Shown piece by piece: positions 11,030 to 21,641 of a stretch of DNA of 64,000 nt. The translations under genes were made by a program, and so were the position numbers. The DNA is from Hymenopellis radicata (lineage: Eukaryota > Basidiomycota > Agaricomycetes > Agaricales > Physalacriaceae), in NCBI GenBank assembly GCA_015501595.1, contig JADNRX010000014.1, positions 186,001 through 250,000 of the forward strand. The letters are read 5' to 3'. Position 1 is the stretch's first letter. Each line of letters starts with the position of its first letter. The notes under the pieces are model-generated. The model did no database searches, had not been told where the DNA came from, and worked only from the letters and a program-made list of their open reading frames with translations.

Positions 11030-11546
11030 AAGACTACTGTAGTCTGTGTATCCATTCTGATAAATCAACTTTCGCCTTCAACTTGAGCAGCATGGATCAT
11101 GTATAGTAGAAGCATGAATGTGGTCTGTGCATGTCGACATAGAACGCGTTGCATTTGAACTTGAGAGTACATGTTGGTTCAGTCGACGTAATTGTGAGCC
11201 TTGAGAGAAGACATCCCCAACTGACGCGTTCGCCGGTCCGAATGTCGGCGGGAGTCGGCATACCACGTGCTCTGGTAGGAGTCTGGGGTAGCGAGGAGGT
11301 TGCCGAAGTACCTGTGCAGTTGCAATAAGGTTCAGATCACTGCACAACCAACAAGTACAAACACATAACTGGCAGTAAGCAAGGCGGCTCGGTACTATAC
11401 TGCTCAATCAATCCTCAAGGTACGAATTTGTATCTTGCTTGTCGCGTGTTGATACTGACACTGTGTTGTTTGTGTTATCTAGGTCAGTATGTGCTCGAAA
11501 TGCCTCTATTCATCGTGAACTTAACGCCGATTTATCCAGACAAGCC
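11030..11546. other. Intergenic between ACP1 and uL13
   Basis: This holds the ACP1 3' UTR and the uL13 promoter and 5' UTR. It also contains the isolated minus-strand exon-like stretch listed separately. Nothing else is recognised. Confidence 0.4.
11179..11311 (-). other. Exon-like stretch of an unplaced small gene
   Basis: After an acceptor-like CTGCACAG on the minus strand, 44 codons run YFGNLLATPDSYQSTWYADS and end KAHNYVD-stop. The composition looks like real protein, but I could not find a start exon in frame upstream, and the region overlaps the uL13 promoter. Treat it as a candidate 3' exon only. Confidence 0.25.
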
Positions 11547-12304
11547 ATGGCCACTTTCTCTTCGACACCCATCGTAATTGATGGCAAGGGTCATCTCCTT
11601 GGTCGACTGGCCTCGATAATCTCGAAGCAGATTCTCTCTGGTCAGAAAATCGTGGTGGTGCGCTGCGAAGAAATTAACATTTCTGGGAGCTTTTTCCGCA
11701 ACAAGGTGCGTGGATTTCGATTGATAACTGGGCCGTGAATAACGCATATATTCACCAGCTCCGGTACCACAACTTCCTCCACAAACGCCACATTGTGAAT
11801 CCCAAAAAATCCGGTCCTTTCCATCACCGCGCGCCCTCGAAGATCCTATACCGAGCTATCCGCGGCATGACTCCCCATAAGAGCGCCCGTGGTGCTGCTG
11901 CTCTTGAGCGCCTTAAATTGTTCGAGGGTGTTCCTCCACCATACGACAGGAAGAAGCGGATGGTCGTTCCAGAGGCTCTGCGGGTGTTGAGGTTGAAGCC
12001 TGGTCGGAAGTACTGCACGGTCAAGGTTGGTTCATTACTTGCAATTCTGCTATGCATGATACTTATATTTTATCAGCGTCTTTCCCATGAGGTTGGATGG
12101 GGCTACAAGGACGTTGTTGACCGCCTGGAGGAGAAGCGAAAGATCAAGGCGCAGGCCTTCCACGAACGCAAGGTACAGTGCTTATCGGACTTTGTTAGTA
12201 TATTCTAACAGAGTTCTCTATAGATTGCTGCTATCAAGCTTCGCCAAAAGGCCACCGTCGACGCTGCACCCTCTTTCGAGAAGCTGACCGCACTTGGTTA
12301 CTAG
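11547..12304 (+). CDS. RPL16: 60S ribosomal protein uL13 (L13a/L16)
   Basis: This is a cytosolic large-subunit ribosomal protein. It starts [20 protein letters not shown], continues [19 protein letters not shown] and [14 protein letters not shown], then [16 protein letters not shown] and [20 protein letters not shown]. It ends [10 protein letters not shown]. All are family-specific blocks in the right order, and the length of about 200 residues is standard. Four coding exons are separated by short introns. Reading upstream in frame is open to about 11439, but the ATG at 11547 matches the conserved start. Confidence 0.97.
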
Positions 12305-12603
12305 ATGGACGCTGCTGTTACTGTTACCTATGTCATTATGAGCCTAGTGATTCTATGTACTGCAGAAGTTTATGTGCCATGAGGGAGGTCGTCGATATAC
12401 ATTACAAGCTTCAACAAACCTATTTCGAAGAAATGCGATAAGCAAACGAGTCATCGAGCCGGAAGCAATAGCAAATCGGCAGCCAGTTTGAGGGGTAGGC
12501 GCGAACGCGAACAGCCGAACCGAAAAAAGCTCTTTTTCACAGTCTGTCATCATCGCCTGTCCCCGCCCTCGTTCCCTCTCCCTCTCCGACCCTCCTCCCC
12601 GCC

Positions 12604-13719
12604 ATGCCTTCCGACTCTGCCGAACGACGTGATTCGGGTGCGCTACACTTTTCTGCGTATTTTTCTGATTTTTCCTGATTTTTATCGTTCGTCTTTGTGG
12701 CCCCAGTTTCACCGCCGCAATCACGCTCTGGCTCACCCTCCAATAACGACCTCCTGACCCTTCGCGCCCTTGTCAGCACCAAGGACGCTGGCGTTATCAT
12801 TGGCAAGGCTGGCAAAAATGTCGCCGACTTGCGAGACCAGACCGGTGTCAAGGCCGGTGTCAGTAAGGTCATCCCCGGTGTTCACGAGCGTGTGCTCACT
12901 GTTACTGGTCTCGTCGAGGCCGTGGCAAAGGTAGGCAGTATTATCTCTGTACAATACGACGTGTCTCACTAGTCGCCAGGCGTACACTCTCATCATTTCT
13001 CAGTTGGTCGTTTCCAGTCCGACGTCACCCATTCCTTCCTCTCCCTCGTCTCCTCATACCTCCATCCGTCTCCTCATCTCCCATAACCTCATGGGCACCA
13101 TCATCGGACGTAATGGTCTCAAAATCAAGGCAATCCAAGACGGTTCCGGTGCCCGTATGATTGCATCCAAAGACATGCTTCCCCAGTCCACAGAGCGCAT
13201 CGTCGAAGTGCAAGGCTCACCCGAAGCCATTGGACACGCCATTGAAGAGATTGGCAAGTGTCTTTTGGAGGACTATGAGCGCGGCATGGGTACCGTGCTC
13301 TACCACCCTGGTACCAGCGAGGAGCGTTCCGGTAATAGGCGCTCTACCAACGGCTATCCTAGCGCTCGTCGGTCCAACGGTGATCTTTCCGGACGTGGTC
13401 AGATGTCCCCCCGACCTCGCCCAGCATTGGCCAGCTGCCCATGGCCGCCAATTTGCGTACACAAAACATCTCTATTCCCTCTGACATGGTTGGGTGCATC
13501 ATCGGACGAAGCGGCACCAAAATCACCGAGATCCGTCGCCTGTCCGGGTCGAAAATTTCCATCGCTAAAGCGCCTCATGATGAGACCGGAGAGCGAATGT
13601 TCACCATTGTCGGTACGCCCGAGTCGAACGAGAAGGCGCTGTTCCTGTTGTACAACCAGCTTGAGAGTGAGAAGGAGCGGAGAGTGGGCAGGGAACAGCA
13701 GCAGGATATGGAGGACTGA
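12604..13719 (+). CDS. Three-KH-domain RNA-binding protein (PCBP/HEK2-like), frame broken
   Basis: Three KH domains are visible: KH1 (VSTKDAGVIIGKAGKNVADL), KH2 (ISHNLMGTIIGRNGLKIKAI) and KH3 (IPSDMVGCIIGRSGTKITEI). Each has the GXXG loop (GKAG, GRNG, GRSG). This layout matches poly(C)-binding and yeast Hek2/Pbp2 proteins, which bind mRNA for localisation, stability or telomere-related roles. Exon 1 encodes MPSDSAERRDSG and is preceded by a long pyrimidine-rich leader. KH3 is in a different frame from KH1-KH2. One extra base in the C6 run at 13407-13412 would join them, and I found no plausible intron that does. As written, translation would lose KH3 and run into a basic tail ending near 13846. 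Confidence 0.85.
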
Positions 13720-14134
13720 GCCTGTTCCGTACGTGAAGGCTGCTCGCTCCCCGTGCTGTGCAGGCCGAAAACTCGCCGAATCCGACAAAGCACCCTTATT
13801 TACATTCTCCTGCCATCCGCTGTTCGCTTTCCTTGACACATCTTGAACCATCCCCCTCCGCTTCCCTCTCCATGCCATGTTTCTCCTTGAATTACACTAG
13901 GAAAAACGCCCCGCTTCATCTCCATTTCCCTCACCGAATCGTTATCAGTACATACGCTGACTGATCAAGTATATCATACCGCTTTGTGCTCGCCCAAAAG
14001 GTGTATGAATGCATTCCTATCATATGCTCTGTTCTAAGTACGTGAATGTTATGTACGCGTTGTTTGTCCCCTTCACGTGTACGATCGCCGCTGCTTCGAT
14101 TGATGTTTTTGCATTTCAAACCTGAACCATCACT
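13720..14134. other. Intergenic, KH gene 3' UTR and NUFIP1 promoter
   Basis: There is no coding signal on either strand beyond the shifted-frame tail of the KH gene. Presumed 3' UTR followed by the promoter of the next plus-strand gene. Confidence 0.4.
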
Positions 14135-15209
14135 ATGGATTTTAACTGGGGGCAGGCGTATTCCAGTCACTATGCCCAGGCGTACCAACAACCAACGTCG
14201 GTTGCTTCTACCTCTACCTCTAGTGGGCAGGTGGCCTCTGCTCCTCCTCCTGCTGCTGGACACTCTTCTTGGTATCAGTCAGGCCATGTACGGTGTACCC
14301 AGAAAAACTGTTCTTTTACTGGCTCCGCAAAGACCGTCGAAACCCATATGATGGACCGTCACTTGATCTATCCTCCTGGCTACCAGAAACGACGCGAGTG
14401 GGACGCAGATCCCGCTTTAAAAGGGTATGTCCACCCACCCCTCCTTCTGTCCTCTCAATTGCCCCCCACAGAAAAGCTATCCCAATACAAGGCACTACCC
14501 TTATTCTTGACTCGCCGGACGCCCTGGAGGCTTGGATCGCTGAGCGAAAGAGGCGCTGGCCGAGCAGCGCGCGCGTGGAGGAGAAGAAGCGGAAAATGGA
14601 CGAGGCCGCGGCATCGGGGCAGCTTTCTGCGCAAGACCTGGGCCTCTTTGGGAAGAAGCGGAAGAGAACGAACGATAGCGAGCCTTCAAGTCGCCCCAGT
14701 CGAGGCGGCCGGGGTCGAAGTAGGGGACGCGGTCATGTCGACGCTGGATGGAGAGGACGCGGCCGAGGAGGCGCGGCTGCATCACAGCGCGCTGTACCTG
14801 CAGATGCAGAGACTTCGTCTTCGTCTTCTGATAGTGACAGTGATCCGGATGGGGAACCGGAAATCTCAACTTCAAAACCACATCCAGACGCGTCTCTTGA
14901 AGACGAACAGCCGCTGCAGCCCATCAAGCCTCTTCCAAAACGACAGCCTTTCGTGCCAAAGGCGTCATCCGCCCCAGCGCGACCAAGTCTTCTACGAAAT
15001 GTAGCTCGCTCGCTCAATCTCGCTCATGCATCGTCTAACCTTTGCTCTAGTTGTTGCTACCTGAAATCCGCATGACCGTGTCCAACCTATCCCAAGCCAT
15101 TCATTTTCTCGTTGAGAATGACTTCCTAATGGACGTCGAAATGAAGCCAGGCGAAGCATCTGACAAAATGATACAAGTTGTGGATGATAGTCAAGCACCT
15201 ACAACATAG
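14135..15209 (+). CDS. NUFIP1: NUFIP1/Rsa1-like snoRNP assembly factor
   Basis: NUFIP1 (yeast Rsa1) is a platform protein for box C/D snoRNP assembly. The protein has a Q/S-rich N-terminus and a C2H2-type finger (CTQKNCSF... THMMDRH). The diagnostic NUFIP1 motif follows: AIPIQGTTLILDSPDALEAW then IAERKRRWPS. After it come a basic KKRKRTN segment, an RG-rich stretch (RGGRGRSRGRGH) and an acidic Ser/Asp run. The short C-terminal exon (MTVSNLSQAIHFLVENDFLM) is preceded by LLLPEIR. Three exons. The stop is only 45 bp from the convergent M16 peptidase stop. Confidence 0.85.
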
Positions 15210-15254
15210 CATTATATGAATGTACTCTAGACGTAGCATAAAGTCGTCAGTCCA

Positions 15255-18200
15255 CTAGTCCTCTCCTTCGCTGTCTGTCTCGCTATCACTACCGCTTTCA
15301 CTCTCGCTACCCTCCATATCTTCCGGAGAGACCTCCAACTCCCGCTTTTCGACCAAAAATCCAGCAGTTGTGAGTCCTTCTGCTATTTCAGATGATTTGG
15401 ATGGTGCAGTGACGACGACGGCCACGGAAGACGACGCATCAAACAATGGCAGGAAATACGTCTTAAGCACCCGCAGGACATCTTCGATAGATACTGCCTG
15501 GAACTTTTCCAACAGATCGACTTGATAGTTTTGCGGTACGCTCTTCAATGCCTGGTTGATGAAGGAAATAGCGGCCTATGTATATCCTGTATCAGAATTC
15601 ATTTCTTTGAGACAATGTTTGGACACTCACCGCCCTGCCAGCAGTCGAAACTGATTTAGTGACACCATAAACGATGCTACTCTTCGCCGCGTCAAGAGTT
15701 GTGGAATCCATAGTCACCTACATGAATTTAACGACCGTTCAAGAAGAGACGGACAAGGCACATACGGTTCCATCTACGAGTCCCTTCAGCACGTTCGACG
15801 CTTCTTTGTAGGCACCAATGGCATTAGAGCTCTAGAAAGCAATGATACATGAGCTGTGAACAGAGATACCCGCAAAAACTCACCCGGTATAATGAGAAGC
15901 TCAAGAGACCAGCTTCCAGATCCAATGAGACGTATGCACCGTAGGCTAAACCAGATCCTCGGATGTACCTCTGAGACCGCTGTCAGCAGTCACGTCCAAG
16001 GGAAAGACGCCAACGTACCCAAAGATAGCTCTCGGTAGCATTGAGCACCTCAAGCGCAACTCGCATCGCCGGATACTCGGGGTGTTGGAAGCCTTTAATG
16101 GACTTGGTGCTGTGCGTTACATACGAACTCTCTATGGTGGGAAGACTCATAACGGTAGCCTTTTTCACTGGGTTCCGACCAACATCGCTGAGACGATCGG
16201 ATAACAGAGGGACCGAAGAAAGTGGTGCTTCCTGTTAGGACGTTAACAAGATGCAGGATAGTCGAAATAATAATTCGTACAGGGATCGAACTGAAGTGTT
16301 TGCCCCAGACAGTTCGAGGCTCGTTCAGCTTCAGAACGTTACCAGTAACAGAGAATCGCATGCCCGAAGGTTCCGTGACTGTAGTGATGTTAGAGCAAGG
16401 AAATACGAAAGGAGATGAAGCCACGTACTGGTTCTTCGTATCGTCTCAAGGTCGGCGATGACTCCTTCTGAATCCTCTTGGAGTTGTTTTACCAGCTTGG
16501 GGATGAATTCTGCTTGGGCAAGGACACCACTCGCAAGAGACGTTGAGGACTTGTCATACATCACTTCTCCCCACAGAGAGCCAAGGACCGTGTTACCATT
16601 GCGCTTCATCTCAGGAAGAGACTGTTGAATCTTCGCAACGGTGACCTGTAACCTGGAGAAACTACATGAGAAAGGAGGATTAAAAGGTATGATGAATCCC
16701 ATGCCTTTCTTTGTCGAAACGTGCGCCGTACACAAGATCTCTCAACCATGCAATAGCAGTCTCATAGGAGGCAACCTCGACTTTGATGGAGATGCGCAAC
16801 ATTTCTGCGAAAGCACCTGCCGTTCCAAGCCCAACATCGTACGAGACTGTCTCGTCGTCAAGTTTGTTTATGACTTCTTCGTGAGTCAATACCTCGCCAG
16901 ATTGCCGGTGGATGGGCAAGGCAAAGAGCGCAGAGATATACGTTGAGAGAAGGCTGGAGGTTCGTGTCAAGGAACGATGACCTTCAGAACTATGTACACG
17001 TACGGTCGCAAATGATCTGGGAGTTGTGCTAGAGAGAAGTATCCATGAACAGTGACGAAGTCCGACTGAATGTAAATATTAGTTATGGCGTGCAAAATTT
17101 CAAGTAAAGCTGACCTCGACATGATCATACTGAACGAAGAATGGCAAAGACTGTCCGTCTCCGTGCACATGGGTGGCCAAAGGAATCTCCTTTGATGGAA
17201 CAGACTCGCGTCCTTTTCCAGCTTCTTGCACACTTTGTACTGGTATCCAAGCAATGCTCTTGACGTTGGGGATAAGGAAATCGGTGAGCACATCCGTAGG
17301 GATAGGTCGGTCGTGTTCAGCCTTAGCTTCTTCCAAAACCATTGCTGCTTCCTTGATACCCTCCGGACCGAGTTTCCTGACTTGTTCCTCAATGCGCGCC
17401 TTTTCGTCTTCTTCCAGTTTCTTAGCAAGAGCTGCTGACGGTTTGCCTATCACAACAATCGACGAGGGCTTGATGTACGTTCTATGAGAAATGAGCACAA
17501 GGCATTCACGGGAACGAACGAAACAAACTCTGAGAGAAGGTCTGTCCATTGTTTGCTCGTCCATTTGCGAAGCTCTTCATATTGTTTGATGTCATCCACC
17601 GCTTTCGCGAGCTCCGAACCATCCTCTGGTCCATACAGGAAATCACTGATCACCGTTGTCGAGAATGTATCTCCTTTGGAAGATTCAAGCTTGCTTCGTA
17701 GCTGCAAATCTGTGAGTATACTGGCTAATGATATATTTGCATAGTCTGACCTGACGCTCGTCCCTGTTGATGAGCATCTGCATTCGATCCATATCGATAC
17801 CGGCCTCAACGATCTTCTGGAGACTTGACTTGAGCTTTTGGTCGAAATCTGCCAAGTGCTCCGTAGGGACGGAACCGACGTAGATTGGTAGTTCAACGTG
17901 GTTGGCTCTAGATTCCTGGTAAAAGTATATGTACGTGCTAAGCAGGCGGATGAGTATCTCTAACGAGGAAGAATGTCAAGCATACCAAAGAGGGTTCTCG
18001 ACCTCGACATATTCCTTGTTCAGAGGTGCGACCGGGGATGAAGTGAGATATGTGCTAAGCATGTCTAATGCCTATCATGAATAAATTATTTTGAGTTCCT
18101 TCTTGATATGAAGGCAAAACTAACATTGAGTTTCAAGTATTCATTTGGAGCTGGGCCCACGTAGTTGATGATGATCTCTCCCATACCTATACAGAGAGCA

Positions 18201-19440
18201 TAAGGATTTCCGAGCAAGAGCAAGGAGAAAGTACCCACTTTCATCCTTCTCCGGGAATTCGATAGTGTCTTTGACTGGTTTATCGATCTGGATTTTACTG
18301 GCACTCGGAGTCTCTAGGAACGGTCGCTTCCATCCTGCCGGTCGTGCGCCATGATTTGCCCCATGTTCAATGAGTGACGGTTCTACTTTCTCCTGCACCA
18401 CAGACAGAAGCGAAGGTGTACCGCTCGAGAGCTTGCCGGCAACAATTAAAGATGTGTTGTGTGGCACATAATACGTTCCGTGATATTTCCGAACTGCAAA
18501 ATCATCGAACAATGCAAGATATGCGGTAAACAGTTCTCCTTACTTTGCTCAACACTCAGGACACGAAGAGCTTCCATTAAGCCACCAGTCTCGCTCCGGT
18601 AGGCATTTCCGGAGGGATACATAAGACGTTGCATCCTAATTATAATAATTAAAACGCGCTTTATGAAGAATGGAAGATAGGGTACCGAAGTGCCATGAGG
18701 TCACCGGACGTGTTTTCCCGGCCTTGCATTTCGCTGTAGACGACACCAGAATCCTTACCTTGCGGATCGATGTGATGAACCTATCCATGTAAGCTGAAGG
18801 ATGGCTCCACCATTTGTGCACTTACTTCTGTCACAAATCTAACGACACGAGTCAGAACAAGAGGCATTCGGAGAAGAGAAGAAACTGACCCGGCCTTGGT
18901 GATAGTTGGGTACAGGATGTGATCGACGTAGATGGGCAGAAGTTGTAAAAAGCCTTGTTCACCGGCAGTAGAGACAGTATACGCAGTGTGGTCGGTGTCG
19001 GTCCACGCGTTTGTTCCGTTGGAGAAGCCACGATTTGCGAGATGGTCAATGATGCCTTGTACGGATACTTTTTGGATCCCATGAAGACGAGACTGTCGTA
19101 GATGAGCAGATATTGGTGCTAGTCAGTCAGAGCACGCACTGTTCCAGAGTATGGGGACAGCCTGAATCATCGAAGACTAAAGGTGGCTTTCAGCAACTGA
19201 CACGTCTACTGAACATCAACCACTCACTTTCAGTGGCCACTACAAAGTACCCGTTGACGATGGGTGCTACAGGCGCGTTAAAGAGAGCGATGCCACAGAA
19301 AAGCACCGAGCCACACCTTCGTAGTCGAGGTGCACGACAGTCAGGCCTGTTTCGCGGCTCTTCCATTTAGAAATAACGACATCGGTGTAGTCGACTTTGA
19401 CTCTCTTGATGAGATCAAAGTTTCCGAACGTTTCTGACAT
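15255..19440 (-). CDS. M16C-family metallopeptidase (Sdd3/YOL098C-like)
   Basis: The inverted zinc motif HxxEH appears as GCPHTLEHLVFMGSKKYPYK, formed across an intron (donor GTGCGTG), which places this in peptidase family M16. The start MSETFGNFDLIKRVKVDYTD and the block YFVVATEIFDDSG resemble the large cytosolic subgroup that includes yeast Sdd3, rather than mitochondrial processing peptidase or Cym1. Later blocks include KYHGTYYVPHNTSLIVAGKL, typical of the second M16 repeat. The C-terminus is an acidic Ser/Glu/Asp tail. About 18 short exons cover 4.2 kb and give roughly 1,050 residues, normal for the subgroup. An in-frame start further upstream (near 19539) would add a basic Ser/Thr-rich leader, so a targeting form cannot be excluded. 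Confidence 0.85.
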
Positions 19441-19813
19441 TGTGACTGGATTTGCTGTGGCAAGAGGAGTGGTGGTAGATGTCGAAGTTTGCCGAAAGCG
19501 GAAGCTGGGAATGGAGAGCTGTTGACCGCTGGGCGCCAAATGCGGAATTGGCGTCCTACAGACGAACGCAGGGAAAGATTTGGCCGGAATAGCGAAGACA
19601 GTCGCTGCATGTACTGTCCAATCTGCCCTACGTCGCTGGGGCCGAGAGGGAAATCAGAGGGAAATTTTGGGTGAAGTCACCCAGTCCGTATTAGGTCATT
19701 CTCCCGATTTGGCCATTTCGTGTTTCCTTTAGGCTTTATCGTCCGTCAACCTGTTCTCTCTACGCCCCGCTACTTTGCGCGTTCTGCGCTCAAGCGCCCA
19801 AAGTCTGCATCTT
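19441..19813. promoter_or_regulatory. Divergent promoter, M16 peptidase / NGL2-like
   Basis: These 373 bp lie between divergent start codons. Part near 19441-19539 is open in frame with the peptidase and may be coding. The rest shows no coding signal. No specific motif was identified. Confidence 0.45.
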
Positions 19814-21436
19814 ATGGCTTCTAGGCGTCCTGCAGAACCGACCGCTGAGCAGTTGGCAAAACAGGAGGCCCGACGAGCAAAGAGACTCCTGCTTTCAGCG
19901 CAAACTGACGTGGATACAAAGTCCGCGATCGTTCAAAGGCCTTGGATAACATGCTCTTCTACTCCTCCGGACGGTCATCGCGTCAAAGTCCTCACCTGGA
20001 ATGTCCGTTCGTCCTCAGTCAAGTTGCGTACTACAAATTGACTCGAAATAAAGCTTCTTGCGCAATGCTTGATACGTACGTTACAAAAGCCTTATAATTC
20101 ATCATGGTTGCTTAGAAACTCTGTAGGTCGCGACCTATTTCCTACTAGTGACTGCTTAAAGGCAAAAGAGCGAGAAGGAATGACATTCACCGAAATGTTC
20201 ACCCACAGTCCAGACATAATGTGCTTGCAGGTAATGCCGCAATCAGGATATCATCCGCAACTTATTTACTGTCTTAGGAAGTTGACCGTCTAGAGAAAAT
20301 CCTTCCTGCGCTAGACAAAGCGTCCTATTCTTATCACTATGCTGCTGGTCCGAAGAAAAAGCATGGTTGTGTCATCGCGTTCAAGAAAAGCGCCTATGCT
20401 CAGTCGGCGATCACCTAGTACAGTATGACAACGAGTTCGTACGCGATAGTGGCGAAGATAATGCTCGAATAGGTGCTAGCTTCCGTACCAAAAACATTGG
20501 CTCCATAGTGGCGCTCCAGGACACTAACCGCCCTGGTCACGGTGTGATTGTAGCAACAACGCATCTATTCTGGCATCCACGATATACATACGAGCGGGCT
20601 AGGTGATCTACCTCCATATCTCCGTTTCCTTTCATTCTTACCGTACCCTCAGACAAGCTGGCATCCTCAAACGCGCCATCTTACGTTTTCGATCCGAAAA
20701 GGGACTAGACCATTGGCCGTGTATCATCAGCGGTGGTAAGCGTATCTCATGCTGCCCCCACTATGTTCGTCCATCGTAATCCACAAAACACAGATTTCAA
20801 CTTTGCTCCCGATGATCCTGCGTACGCATTGCTCGTTGGGGAAGCCTTATATCCAGGACATGACGATCTTATCAAGCTATCCCATGTCGTCCATTCAACA
20901 ATAGATCCCACTGTCATTCCTGCAGACGCGTCACCAGCGACTGAGGAAGACGGCGATGAAAGTGCAGACGCTGACAAGACGATCACGAGTGCTCGCAAGG
21001 CTGTTGCCAGCGACGGCCTTCTCTCTTCACTAGAGCTACAACAATTTTACGAGTCGACTGGTGGTCCTTTGCGAAGCGCATACGACGAGGGATTGAGGCA
21101 AATCTCCGACTCTTCCTTGAAGCCCACAACCTTCGGTGACAGATTGAATCTGGCACCCTCAAGGCTCGGAGCATTTGAACCTCAATGGACTAGCTATACC
21201 CACTACTGGAAAACTGTATTAGGTTAGTTGGACGATCGTTTCCCCGTCTCCCATCTCATGCATTGCCAGACTATATTTTCATAATTGATCCCAAAGATAC
21301 AACCTCCTCTTCGGTGATTAGCAGTGTTTTAGAGCCTCATAAAACGGAGACAATAGCCAAAGGTCTACCCCAGCTTTCTGTGTGTGGTAGTGATCATGTC
21401 TCGCTTTGTACAGAAATTATCTTCCCACAACAGTAG
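19814..21436 (+). CDS. NGL2: Ngl2-like endonuclease/exonuclease/phosphatase-fold RNase, frame broken
   Basis: This belongs to the CCR4/nocturnin/Angel nuclease superfamily. Yeast Ngl2 trims the 5.8S rRNA 3' end, and that role is inferred here. Visible blocks: VKVLTWN/LLAQCLIRRDLFP, the metal-binding glutamate in DIMCLQEVDRLEK, the active-site region VIVATTHLFWHPRYTYERAR, WPCIISGDFNFAPDDPAYAL, and the final catalytic His in CGSDHVSLCTEI. About eight exons, roughly 430 residues. Between KKHGCVIAFKKSAYAQ and GDHLVQYDNEFV the frame changes. Adding one base near 20403 (CAG-TC to CAG-GTC) restores it, and no intron of workable length does. The family is certain; the subgroup is a judgement. Confidence 0.85.
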
Positions 21437-21641
21437 CGACCTCCGCGCTGCCTTCATGTTCATGTTCATGAAATCCGTTACATATGGTGACAATATGGAG
21501 TGGTTATAGTAGAGTACGGATGTTGAAAAGCGGCGTGAAGAGCAAAGAATGAAATAGAATGAGGGGTATGATAAATTGCGTGATGAAAACGGACAGTCCA
21601 TTACCCATCTATCCCAGTAAAATGTAAGTAAAGCGTAAATA

